DNA of 12,153 nt, from positions 1-12,153 of the forward strand of contig CABTZP010000034.1 in assembly GCA_902489375.1 (NCBI GenBank), written 5' to 3'. Positions 5,542 to 12,153 of the stretch are shown piece after piece. Origin of the DNA: an uncultured Tissierellia bacterium. Its GTDB lineage: Bacteria > Bacillota > Clostridia > Tissierellales > Peptoniphilaceae. The translations under genes were made by a program, and so were the position numbers. The notes under the pieces were generated by a model, which saw nothing but the letters and a program-made list of their open reading frames with translations, did not search any database and had not been told where the DNA came from. The stretch's first letter is position 1. Each line of letters opens with the position of its first letter.

Positions 5542-6708
5542 TCACTTTTGCTCTTCATAGTCAAGATTGATAAAAAGCTGAAAAGAAGGAAAGGTCTCGG
5601 AAAGGCTCTTTTGAATCGTCTTCAGGGCTTTTTCCCCTTCTTCTCCCCTTTTTCCCTCTTTCCAGGGGATAACCAGGTCAAAAGAGATCCGTCGGTTATC
5701 CTTCGTCTTTCGAATTTGCAGGTCGTGGATGGAATAATCAGGATGGGCCCGGCAAACCATATTTTTAATCATCCCTTCCATGGCTAAAAGATCCGGATCA
5801 TCAAGAAGAACCGGGTCCATGTGAATCGTCAGCCGGATCCCCATCCGATCAAAGAGATCGCGTTCAATCCGGTCCATCTGATCGTGGACGCTGATTAAGG
5901 AGCCTGTCCCATCAACCATGACGTGGCAGCTGACAAACTTTCGGTTGGGGCCGTAGTCATGGATTAAGAGGTCATGAATCCCGTAGACGCCGGGATAGGC
6001 CAAAATCTCTTTTTTGATCTCCTCGACCAAGCTGGGGTCGGCTTCCTTTCCCATGAGCCGGTCAAAATTAGAAAGAAGAATTTCGCCTCCTTCCTTGACA
6101 ATGACCAGGCCAACGAGAAGAGAAACCGGTCCATCCAGGGAAAAATGAAGGAGGGGGGAAAGGAAGGTGCTGATCAAAATGACCGAGGTTAAGCGGACAT
6201 CCGATCGGGCATCGGCGGCAGAGGCTTCCAAAACGGAAGAGTTCATCGCTGTCCCCTTTTTTTCATAAAAAACGGCCATGACTAGTTTCATGACAATGGA
6301 AAGGATGAGGGCCCCCGCGGAAAGCCAGCTGAGGGGAGGGATGGCGGGCTTTTGGATTCGAATCCAGGCTTCCCGAAAAACAGAAAGGCCGAAGTAAATA
6401 ATGAGTACGGATATGACGGAAGAGGCGATGTATTCGAACCGGGCGTGACCAAAGGGGTGTTTTTGATCCGAGGGCTTTGCGGAAATAATAAATGAAAAAA
6501 GGGTGATCAGGGAGGAGCCGGAATCCGCGAGGTTATTCATTCCGTCAGCAAAAATAGAGAGGGAGTGAGAAAGATAGCCCGCCAAAAGTTTGCTGCCCGC
6601 CAAGAACAGATTGGCCAGGAGGCCGAGAAGGCTGATTTTCATCCCCATTTTTTTTCGCTTTTCTTCTTTTGAGAAAAAATCATTCTTCACATTTTGATCA
6701 AAAGGCAT
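5542..6708 (-). CDS. Cation diffusion facilitator exporter, probably Mn(II)
   Basis: Proton-coupled efflux of a divalent metal across the cytoplasmic membrane. 388 residues: membrane segments around 22-45, 50-75, 92-113, 127-148, 172-190 and 194-205, then cytoplasmic ferredoxin-like metal-regulatory domains (about 220-300, and a second at about 308-383 with YSIHDLQI). Metal-site residues are N58 and D62 in TM2 (DGMNNLAD) and D166 and D170 in TM5 (ADARSD). DxxxD rather than HxxxD in TM5, paired with NxxxD in TM2, is the pattern of Mn exporters such as streptococcal MntE, so Mn is inferred rather than Zn or Fe. The start at 6708 is chosen because AGGAGG lies 8 bp upstream; the frame is open 29 codons further, but that stretch looks non-coding and contains the SD. 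It follows the terminator that ends the ribosomal cluster, so it needs its own promoter; only a weak TTGACC at 6790-6795 is seen. Confidence 0.9.
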   Translation of the reverse strand: MPFDQNVKNDFFSKEEKRKKMGMKISLLGLLANLFLAGSKLLAGYLSHSLSIFADGMNNLADSGSSLITLFSFIISAKPSDQKHPFGHARFEYIASSVISVLIIYFGLSVFREAWIRIQKPAIPPLSWLSAGALILSIVMKLVMAVFYEKKGTAMNSSVLEASAADARSDVRLTSVILISTFLSPLLHFSLDGPVSLLVGLVIVKEGGEILLSNFDRLMGKEADPSLVEEIKKEILAYPGVYGIHDLLIHDYGPNRKFVSCHVMVDGTGSLISVHDQMDRIERDLFDRMGIRLTIHMDPVLLDDPDLLAMEGMIKNMVCRAHPDYSIHDLQIRKTKDNRRISFDLVIPWKEGKRGEEGEKALKTIQKSLSETFPSFQLFINLDYEEQK

Positions 6709-6716
6709 CAGAATTT

Positions 6717-6722
6717 CCTCCT
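6717..6722 (-). promoter_or_regulatory. Ribosome binding site deciding the exporter start
   Basis: AGGAGG on the minus strand, 8 bases before the ATG at 6706-6708. It sits inside the extended open frame and argues that translation starts at 6708 rather than upstream. Confidence 0.85.
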
Positions 6723-6811
6723 TTTTCTTTTTGGTTGATCGAAAAAGTCGGCTGTCGGCTGACGATAGCGGATCAGATCTTTCGCAAGCGGTCAAGCTGG
6801 CCGCACAGAAT

Positions 6812-6876
6812 AAAAAACCTTCTCCATTCTATACCCCAAAACCAGATTCTGGTTTCGGAATAAAGAAAGGAGAAGG
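6812..6876 (-). terminator. Intrinsic terminator of the ribosomal/rpoA operon
   Basis: On the minus strand CCTTCTCC (complement of 6869-6876) pairs perfectly with GGAGAAGG (complement of 6818-6825) and is followed directly by six T (6812-6817). The long apical loop contains a second hairpin, AAACCAG at 6839-6845 against CTGGTTT at 6849-6855, giving a nested structure. It lies 33 bp past the rplQ stop, where the alpha operon is expected to end. Confidence 0.82.
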
Positions 6877-6908
6877 GGTTTTGAACAGGTTGGCCGTTGG
6901 CCTTTCTG

Positions 6909-7310
6909 CTACTTGTCTTCTTGTTTTTTCTTTTCTTCCTTGCTTTCCGGCTTCTTCGGTTCATAGCCGACCAGCTCTAGGATCGCCATCTCGGAAGCAT
7001 CGCCGCGACGGGGGCCCAGTTTGAGGATCCGGGTGTATCCTCCCTGACGGCCTTCAAAAGTCGGTACGATTTCTTCCATCAGCTTTCTGGACGCTTTATC
7101 GTCATCAAAAAGATATGCGGAAACTCTTCTTTTCGCGGCTAAATCGCCTTTCTTTGCCGTGGTGATGAGCTTCTCGGCTTCCCTGCGGGTTTCTTTCGCC
7201 CGGGTCAGGGTTGTCGTGATTCTGCCATGATCAAAAAGAGAGCGAACCTGGTTGCGAAGCAGGCTGCTTCGGTGATCCGTTCGTCTGCCTAATTTTCTTT
7301 GTGTGGCCAA
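6909..7310 (-). CDS. rplQ: 50S ribosomal protein L17
   Basis: Large-subunit ribosomal protein near the exit-tunnel side. The N-terminus (RKLGRRTDHRSSLLRNQV, residues 5-22) and the GGYTRILKLGPRRGD block (90-104) are diagnostic. The initiation codon is TTG (7308-7310), supported by GGAG seven bases upstream and by the conserved start of the protein; no ATG is available. The C-terminus after VGYEP is a Lys/Glu-rich tail of about 18 residues, variable in this family. Last gene of the ribosomal cluster: it begins 15 bp after rpoA and is followed by the terminator. Confidence 0.97.
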   Translation of the reverse strand: MATQRKLGRRTDHRSSLLRNQVRSLFDHGRITTTLTRAKETRREAEKLITTAKKGDLAAKRRVSAYLFDDDKASRKLMEEIVPTFEGRQGGYTRILKLGPRRGDASEMAILELVGYEPKKPESKEEKKKQEDK

Positions 7311-7324
7311 TTTCTTTCTCCTTA

Positions 7325-8281
7325 TTACTCTTCATTGCTGTCTTTCAGCTCTAAACCATAGGACTCCACCGTCTCCTTTACTTCAGCATAGGATTTTTTT
7401 CCGAAGTTGCGGATTTTGGCAAGATCTGAGGCTTCCCAGCTGATAATGTCTCCTAGGGTGTGGATATCTGCCCGCTTGAGGCAATTATAGGAACGGAGGG
7501 AAAGATCCAAATCTTCGATTGGCTTTTGAAGAACAAGGTCTTTCTCGTCCACTTCCGGCTCTTCTTCCTCCACCTCGTCAAAAATATACTCGGGAAGTTC
7601 GGTAAAGAGGGAAAAGTGATCAATCAGGATTTCTGATCCCGCAGCGACCGCTTCCTGGGGAGAGATCGTCCCGTTGGTCCAAACTTCCAGGATTAACTTA
7701 TCAAAGTCCGTAATTTGCTGGACCCGGGTATTTTGAACCTCGAAGTTGACCTTCTCCACCGGGGTGAAAAGAGAGTCCACCGCAATGGTCCCAATGGGAT
7801 CATCATCATCCTTATTGGCATCGGCCAGTTGATAGCCGGACCCATCAATCACGAAAAGATCCATGTGAAGGGCGCCCTGGGAATTGACGGTACAAAGGTA
7901 ATGATCCCCGTTGACAATTTCCAGTTCTGAGGAAAGCTGAATATCGCGGGCGGTGACAATCTTTGGTCCCTCGACATCCAGGCGGAGATGAACTTCTCCT
8001 TCTCCCTGCAGTCTTTTGATGGCAATGCCTTTCATATTGAGGATGATTTCCGGGACATCTTCAATGACCCCGGGAATCGTTGTGAACTCGTGCGGGACAC
8101 CTTCGTCAAACTTGATCGAACAGATCGCCGTACCAGGCAGAGACGACAAGAGGACACGGCGAAGTGAATTGCCGATCGTCGTGCCGTAGCCGCGCTCTAA
8201 AGGAGATAAACTGAACTTACCATAGTGATTCTTGTCGTCCAGTTCCAGAATTTCAACTTTTGTATTGAGTACGTTAACCAC
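7325..8281 (-). CDS. rpoA: DNA-directed RNA polymerase subunit alpha
   Basis: Forms the dimer on which beta and beta-prime assemble; the C-terminal domain binds UP elements and activators. The N-terminal assembly domain covers about 1-230, with the conserved LERGYGTTIGNSLRRVLLSS block (28-47). An acidic linker (DEVEEEEPEVDEKD) leads to the helix-hairpin-helix C-terminal domain (about 255-315; LSLRSYNCLKRA and IRNFGKKSYAEV). 318 residues is normal. The start is GTG at 8279-8281, with AGGAGG eight bases upstream. A 51-bp gap separates it from rpsD. Confidence 0.98.
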   Translation of the reverse strand: MVNVLNTKVEILELDDKNHYGKFSLSPLERGYGTTIGNSLRRVLLSSLPGTAICSIKFDEGVPHEFTTIPGVIEDVPEIILNMKGIAIKRLQGEGEVHLRLDVEGPKIVTARDIQLSSELEIVNGDHYLCTVNSQGALHMDLFVIDGSGYQLADANKDDDDPIGTIAVDSLFTPVEKVNFEVQNTRVQQITDFDKLILEVWTNGTISPQEAVAAGSEILIDHFSLFTELPEYIFDEVEEEEPEVDEKDLVLQKPIEDLDLSLRSYNCLKRADIHTLGDIISWEASDLAKIRNFGKKSYAEVKETVESYGLELKDSNEE

Positions 8282-8332
8282 GGATCAAGCCTCCTGTGTT
8301 TTTTAATTGTCGATTGTCTGTCATGGAAAAAA

Positions 8333-8920
8333 TTACTTGGAGTAAAGCTCGACGATCTGCGTTTCTTCAATCGGATAATCGATATTTTCTCTCTCCGGCT
8401 CGGCGATTACCTTTCCTTGCATTTTCTCCGGGTCAACAGACAGCCAGGGTACTTGATTCCAGATATTGTCTTTGTTTTCCTTGAAAAAACCGTTCCTGCG
8501 GGACTTTCTCTTCAGGCCGACGACATCGCCCACCTTCAGGGTCATGGATGGAATGTCGCATTTCTCCCCATTCACGGTGAAATGGCCGTGAACGATCAGC
8601 TGACGGGCCTGGGGACGAGTTGTCGCGAAACCCATCCGGTAAACGACATTGTCAAAGCGAAGTTCCAAAAGCTTCAGCAGGTTCCAGCCAGTTTGCCCTT
8701 CCATTCTTTCCGCCTCGGTGTAGAGGTGACGGAAGGCCCTTTCGGTCATCCCATAGATGAATTTCGCCTTTTGCTTTTCCTGAAGCTGAATTCCGTAGTC
8801 GCTGACCTTGCGGCGGCGCTGCTCCGGATTTCTTCTTGATTTCTTGTTGATGCCCACCACCTGGGGCTCAATCCCGAGTGCACGGCAGCGTTTTAAAATG
8901 GCTCCTGTATATCTAGACAT
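8333..8920 (-). CDS. rpsD: 30S ribosomal protein S4
   Basis: Primary 16S rRNA-binding protein that nucleates 30S assembly; in many bacteria it also represses its own operon. The S4 RNA-binding domain is clear (RPQARQLIVHGHFTVNGE, about 103-120), as is the N-terminal part EKQKAKFIYGMTERAFRHL (48-66). The N-terminus has a single cysteine (C12 in LKRCRALGIEP) and lacks the four-Cys zinc knuckle, so this is the zinc-independent form seen in a group of Clostridia. GGGAGG lies five bases before the ATG. Its position between rpsK and rpoA is the usual Clostridia layout (B. subtilis has rpsD elsewhere). Confidence 0.97.
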   Translation of the reverse strand: MSRYTGAILKRCRALGIEPQVVGINKKSRRNPEQRRRKVSDYGIQLQEKQKAKFIYGMTERAFRHLYTEAERMEGQTGWNLLKLLELRFDNVVYRMGFATTRPQARQLIVHGHFTVNGEKCDIPSMTLKVGDVVGLKRKSRRNGFFKENKDNIWNQVPWLSVDPEKMQGKVIAEPERENIDYPIEETQIVELYSK

Positions 8921-8931
8921 AAAAACCTCCC

Positions 8932-9333
8932 TTACACTCTTCTTCTCTTCGGCGGACGGCAGCCATTGTGGGGAATGGGCGTAACATCCTTAATCAGGGT
9001 CACGGCCAGGCCGCTGGTTTCCAAGGCGCGGATCGCTGATTCACGGCCGGCGCCAGGTCCCTTGACATAGACTTCAACCGACTTTAAGCCCTGATCCACG
9101 GCTTTTTTTGCCGCTTCTTCGGCGCACATTTGCGAAGCATAGGGCGTTGATTTTCTTGAGCCTTTGAAGCCCAGCTGACCGGAGGATGCCCAGGAGATCG
9201 CGTTGCCATTCATATCGGTAATGGTGACAATGGAGTTATTGAAGGTGGAAATGATATGGGCTTTCCCATTCAATACTCCCCTGTTTCCCTTTTTCTTTTT
9301 TTCGCGGCGAACCGTCTTTTTCTTTTGGGCCAT
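8932..9333 (-). CDS. rpsK: 30S ribosomal protein S11
   Basis: Small-subunit platform protein contacting the mRNA exit region. Family blocks are all present: GKAHIISTFNNSIVTITD (23-40), WASSGQLGFKGSRKSTPYAS (48-67), VKGPGAGRESAIRAL (89-103) and the conserved end DVTPIPHNGCRPPKRRRV. 133 residues, slightly long because of a Lys-rich N-terminus. The ATG overlaps the rpsM stop by one base (TAATG), so translation is probably coupled. Confidence 0.98.
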   Translation of the reverse strand: MAQKKKTVRREKKKKGNRGVLNGKAHIISTFNNSIVTITDMNGNAISWASSGQLGFKGSRKSTPYASQMCAEEAAKKAVDQGLKSVEVYVKGPGAGRESAIRALETSGLAVTLIKDVTPIPHNGCRPPKRRRV

Positions 9334-9692
9334 TATTTCTTACCTCCCACTTTTCTCTTGCCTTTTCGGGTACGGGCGTTGTTCTTGGTGTTCTGCCCAC
9401 GAACCGGCAGATTTCTCCTGTGACGGATGCCTCTGTAGCAGTTAATTTCGCGAAGGCGTTTGATGTTTAAGGACACATCACGGCGAAGGTCGCCTTCCAG
9501 GTGGTACTGGCTCACCTGTTCACGGATGCGCGCAACTTCTTCCTCGCTAAGGTCCCGAACGCGAGTGTCGGGATTTACCTTTGCGTTGTTCAAAATTTCA
9601 TTGGAGCGTGACCGGCCAATTCCAAAAATATAGGTGAGGCCAATCTCTACTCGTTTATCTTTTGGTAAATCAATACCTGCAATACGTGCCAA
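9333..9692 (-). CDS. rpsM: 30S ribosomal protein S13
   Basis: Head protein of the small subunit contacting the P-site tRNA and L5. It begins with the universal MARIAGIDLP, has the helix-hairpin-helix region around YIFGIGRSRSNEIL (21-34), and ends with RHRRNLPVRGQNTKNNARTR plus a basic tail. 119 residues. Initiation is at TTG (9690-9692), forced by the conserved first residues. A GGGGGTG nine bases upstream is the likely SD, with a second AAGGA too close to act well. The gap to rpmJ is 16 bp. Confidence 0.97.
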   Translation of the reverse strand: MARIAGIDLPKDKRVEIGLTYIFGIGRSRSNEILNNAKVNPDTRVRDLSEEEVARIREQVSQYHLEGDLRRDVSLNIKRLREINCYRGIRHRRNLPVRGQNTKNNARTRKGKRKVGGKK

Positions 9693-9708
9693 AATCCTTC
9701 ACCCCCGT

Positions 9709-9822
9709 TTATCCTTGACGTTGTTTGTGCTTTGGATTGTCGCAGATCACCATCACGCGGCCTTTGCGCTTGATGATCTTGCATTTATCACACATCTTTT
9801 TTACTGATGGTCTGACTTTCAT
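9709..9822 (-). CDS. rpmJ: 50S ribosomal protein L36
   Basis: 37-residue zinc-ribbon protein of the large subunit. Translation gives MKVRPSVKKMCDKCKIIKRK and continues GRVMVICDNPKHKQRQG. The zinc ligands C11, C14, C27 and H32 are all present, so this is the zinc-binding form. ATG at 9820-9822; the AGGAGG ribosome site overlaps the infA stop codon (TAGGAGG), five bases before the ATG. Infers tight coupling in the infA-rpmJ-rpsM series. Confidence 0.97.
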   Translation of the reverse strand: MKVRPSVKKMCDKCKIIKRKGRVMVICDNPKHKQRQG

Positions 9823-9831
9823 GACTTCCTC

Positions 9832-10050
9832 CTACTTTTTTCTCCAGGTAATCCTGCCCTTGGTTAGATCATACGGTGACAGCTCAACGGTGACGTGATC
9901 TCCCTCCAGGATGCGAATATAATTCATCCGCAGTTTTCCCGAAATGTGGGCCATGATATCGTGGCCGTTATCTAAAGTAACAATGAATATCGCATTGGGC
10001 AGCCGTTCTTTGACGACTCCCTCAACTTCTATGACATCTTTAGATGACAT
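9832..10050 (-). CDS. infA: Translation initiation factor IF-1
   Basis: 72-residue OB-fold factor that blocks the ribosomal A site during initiation. Conserved blocks: DVIEVEGVV (5-13), NGHDIMAHISGKLRMNYIRI (28-47) and VELSPYDLTKGRITWR (55-70). Full length and intact. The ATG lies inside the 3' end of the upstream KOW gene (22-nt overlap); the SD (GGAGAGGAG) is also within that gene. Nine bases separate it from rpmJ. Confidence 0.98.
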   Translation of the reverse strand: MSSKDVIEVEGVVKERLPNAIFIVTLDNGHDIMAHISGKLRMNYIRILEGDHVTVELSPYDLTKGRITWRKK

Positions 10051-10334
10051 TCGCTCTCCTCTCCGGCCTGGAAAGGCTTTAGGGCCTTTCTGATCCAGGC
10101 ATTGGTAAAATCTGGTCCTTGCTGTTGAGCTGATAAATCTTCAAGCACCCGGCGAAAGGGCTGCAGGTGAATGACCCGCTTTTTCTTCGGCTTTTCCAGC
10201 GTTCTTGTGCGTCCATCCACCACCATGACGTGCTTGGCATCCACGATCCTTAAAACCATAAGGACCTGACCCTTATCGTGTCCGGCCTTTGACCGGACGA
10301 TTTGGCCGACTTGAAGTGGACAGGGCTGGTTCAT
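10029..10334 (-). CDS. KOW-domain RNA-binding protein (L14e/L6e/L27e-like)
   Basis: Small protein (101 residues from the chosen start) with an N-terminal KOW motif, LQVGQIVRSKAGHDKGQVLM, like that in eukaryotic/archaeal L14e. A basic stretch follows (EKPKKKRVIHLQPFRR), with a family-like C-terminal segment, TNAWIRKALKPF. Homologues sit just before infA in many Firmicutes; the role is not firmly known, and ribosome association is only inferred from the neighbours. Two starts are possible. ATG at 10352 overlaps the adk stop as ATGA but has no SD; ATG at 10334 has AGGA seven bases upstream, so I prefer it. The 3' end overlaps infA by 22 nt. Confidence 0.88.
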   Translation of the reverse strand: MNQPCPLQVGQIVRSKAGHDKGQVLMVLRIVDAKHVMVVDGRTRTLEKPKKKRVIHLQPFRRVLEDLSAQQQGPDFTNAWIRKALKPFQAGEESECHLKMS

Positions 10335-10348
10335 TTGGCTTTCCTGGG

Positions 10349-10999
10349 TCATACGAGCGGGTCGAGCGACCGGTAAATTTCCTGGCTGACCTGATCGACA
10401 CCCTGGTTGCCGTTGACTTTCATCAGCTTTCCCTGCTTTTGATAGAAGTCGATCAAAGGCTCGGTGTTTTTGTGATAGACATCAATCCGGTCTTTGACGG
10501 TTTCTTCCGTGTCATCTTTGCGCTGTTCAAGCGCCGCCCCGCAGCGATCGCAGATTCCTTCCTTTTTCGGAGGGTTGTCTTTGATGTGGTAGGAAGCGCC
10601 GCACTCCGGGCAGACCCTTCTTCCGGCCAGTCGTTCCACTAAGACCGGGCTGGGCACATCGATGCAAACGGCCGCGTCAATCTTCATTCCCCGCTCTTCC
10701 AATCCCTGATCCAGGGCTTCGGCCTGGGCAATGGTCCGGGGAAAGCCGTCCAGGAGAAATCCCTTTTGGGTATCGTCCTGGTCCAGCCGATCCCAGACCA
10801 AAGCGATGGTTAACTCATCGGGGACCAGCTTTCCTGAAGAAAGATAGGACTGGACCTGTTTTCCCAGTTCGGTTTCGTTTTTAATATTGGCGCGAAAAAG
10901 ATCTCCGGTGGAAACATGAACCAGATCATATTGGTCAACCAGGTTCATGGCCTGGGTCCCCTTCCCCGCTCCTGGAGGTCCTAAAAGGACTAGTCTCAT
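10349..10999 (-). CDS. adk: Adenylate kinase
   Basis: Converts ATP + AMP to two ADP in the cytoplasm. The P-loop is GPPGAGKGT (7-15), the NMP-binding motif is DLFRANI (33-39), and DGFPRT sits at 84-89. The LID domain (about 124-162) carries a four-cysteine zinc site, C130-x2-C133 and C150-x2-C153, a form common in Gram-positives. 216 residues, the long-LID type. ATG at 10997-10999 with AAGGAG five bases upstream. It lies 37 bp after secY, as usual, but is followed directly by the KOW gene rather than map. Confidence 0.98.
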   Translation of the reverse strand: MRLVLLGPPGAGKGTQAMNLVDQYDLVHVSTGDLFRANIKNETELGKQVQSYLSSGKLVPDELTIALVWDRLDQDDTQKGFLLDGFPRTIAQAEALDQGLEERGMKIDAAVCIDVPSPVLVERLAGRRVCPECGASYHIKDNPPKKEGICDRCGAALEQRKDDTEETVKDRIDVYHKNTEPLIDFYQKQGKLMKVNGNQGVDQVSQEIYRSLDPLV

Positions 11000-11036
11000 C
11001 TCGACTCCTTTCTAAGCAAACTGTTTTATCCGCCGT

Positions 11037-12153
11037 TTAACGGTTTAAGAAACCTTTATAATGCCGCATTTGCAGCCTTGCTTCCATTGCCCGGACAAGT
11101 TCCAAAACCACGCTGACGACAATGATGATGGAGGAGCCGCCGAGTCCCAGGGAAACGTGGAAGACCTGCATGACGATCGTTGGGATGATGGAAAGAACGG
11201 CCAAAACGATGGCGCCGATCAGAGTAATCCTGGAAACGATTTTGCGCAGATAATCCGTTGTCGGCTTTCCTGGGCGGATGCCGGGGATAAAGCCGCCGGA
11301 CTGCTGGAGGTTCTTTGACTGCTCGTAAGCATTAAACTGAATCGAATTGTAAAAATAGGCAAAGGCGATAATCAGGACCACCTGCAGGAAGCCTTGAAAT
11401 AAAACGCCGGCCCAGTTCGTTGGGGTTAACCATTTCTGGACGAATCGAGCGAAGCCGCCTCCGAAAATCAGCCCCAAAGTCTGCGGGAGAGCTAAGAGCG
11501 CCGAGGCGAAGATGATGGGCATTACGCCGGCCATATTGACCTTAATCGGAATATGGGTGGCCTGTCCTCCATACATCTTCCGGCCGACCACACGCTTTGC
11601 GTATTGAACAGGGACCTTGCGCTCGCCTTCGTTAAGAACAACCGTAAGGACCATAACTGCTAGGAAGATTAAAATAATGAGGATGTAGACCAGCCAATTG
11701 AGGTAGCCCCCGATTGCCATTTGGGTTAAACGCAGGAAGTTGCCCGGGAGAGCGGCGACGATGCCCATAAAAATGATAAAGGATACGCCGTTTCCTACGC
11801 CGTGGTCCGTGATCAGATCGCCGACCCAGACGACGAACTGGGCACCCGCAACCATAACCAAAATGGCGATGAATTTTTGCAGGGCGCCGCCAGAGGCGAA
11901 GGCATCGCCGAAAATTCCCTGAACCAGGGCAAAGCCCTGAAGAAATCCTAAGGCAACGCCTAGGTATTTGGTAATCCGGCCAATTTTTTCACGGCCTTCT
12001 TCCCCCTGCTTGGAGAGTTCTTCCAAGGAAGGAATGGCAAAGACCAAAAGTTCAACCACGATCGCGGCCGTAATGTAGGGTCCAACGCCCAGCGCGAATA
12101 CGCTAAGGTTAGCCAAGCCGCCACCCGAAATCATATTGAGAATGCCCAAGAGA
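11037..12153 (-). CDS. secY: Protein translocase subunit SecY (N-terminus outside window)
   Basis: Channel of the Sec translocon in the cytoplasmic membrane. About 371 residues are visible, from the plug/TM2 region (MISGGGLANLSVFALGVGPY) through the last membrane helix to the normal C-terminus RHYKGFLNR. Conserved elements include GDLITDHGVGNG (about 110-121 of the visible part), the cytoplasmic loop GERKVPVQYAKR (175-186) that contacts ribosome and SecA, and GFIPGIRPGKPT later. TM1 and roughly 50-60 residues are cut off by the window edge. The frame continues open to base 12153; a TTG at 12147-12149 is an internal Leu, not the start. Confidence 0.98.
   Translation of the reverse strand, partial: LLGILNMISGGGLANLSVFALGVGPYITAAIVVELLVFAIPSLEELSKQGEEGREKIGRITKYLGVALGFLQGFALVQGIFGDAFASGGALQKFIAILVMVAGAQFVVWVGDLITDHGVGNGVSFIIFMGIVAALPGNFLRLTQMAIGGYLNWLVYILIILIFLAVMVLTVVLNEGERKVPVQYAKRVVGRKMYGGQATHIPIKVNMAGVMPIIFASALLALPQTLGLIFGGGFARFVQKWLTPTNWAGVLFQGFLQVVLIIAFAYFYNSIQFNAYEQSKNLQQSGGFIPGIRPGKPTTDYLRKIVSRITLIGAIVLAVLSIIPTIVMQVFHVSLGLGGSSIIIVVSVVLELVRAMEARLQMRHYKGFLNR

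Noticed and set aside
6709..6795. 29-residue N-terminal extension of the CDF exporter
   Set aside because: AGGAGG and the conserved start of the protein place initiation at 6708; the extension encodes the SD and has no family similarity.
6767..6795. Sigma-A promoter for the exporter (TTGACC at 6790-6795)
   Set aside because: No acceptable -10 hexamer at 16-18 bp; too weak to list as a promoter.

Overview
The window is a slice of a Bacillota (Firmicutes) chromosome, probably Clostridia-like, with intermediate GC judged by eye. Evidence for this is the minus-strand order secY-adk-(KOW protein)-infA-rpmJ-rpsM-rpsK-rpsD-rpoA-rplQ, followed further down by ecfA1-ecfA2-ecfT-truA, which is the classic Firmicutes arrangement. 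A cysteine-poor (zinc-free) S4 encoded inside the alpha operon and strong AGGAGG-type ribosome binding sites fit the same assignment. I cannot place it to genus. Every gene I can support lies on the minus strand, so transcription runs from base 12153 towards base 1.

Right half (12153 to about 6812): the distal part of the spc/alpha ribosomal-protein supercluster. SecY (N-terminus cut by the window edge) forms the translocon channel. Adenylate kinase, a small KOW-domain RNA-binding protein, IF-1, L36, S13, S11, S4, the RNA polymerase alpha subunit and L17 follow with tiny gaps or overlaps. The cluster ends in a strong intrinsic terminator at 6812-6876. The map gene often found between adk and infA is missing. 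Several core genes start with non-ATG codons (rpsM TTG, rplQ TTG, rpoA GTG).

Middle (6708 to 4014): two genes that usually do not sit here. One is a cation diffusion facilitator exporter with Mn-type metal ligands; the other is a membrane-anchored L,D-transpeptidase with an SNGC active-site motif. They separate rplQ from the ECF cassette.

Left half (3840 to 193): the energising module of an energy-coupling factor (ECF) vitamin/metal importer (ecfA1, ecfA2, ecfT, with overlapping reading frames), then truA (tRNA pseudouridine synthase), which carries an unusual C-terminal extension of about 50 residues. The gaps on both sides of the ECF cassette contain degenerate short tandem repeats: about 11-bp units at 1122-1241 and about 12-bp units at 3889-3952. 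These are the most interesting unexplained structures in the window.

Extreme left (1-192): bases 1-32 are an Illumina TruSeq adapter, not biology, so this is a contig end with untrimmed adapter. Bases 33 to about 95 next to it are unusually GC-rich and may be chimeric. I see no phage, transposon, CRISPR, defence system or clearly novel system. This is essentially a housekeeping region with some curious intergenic repeats and a sequencing artefact.
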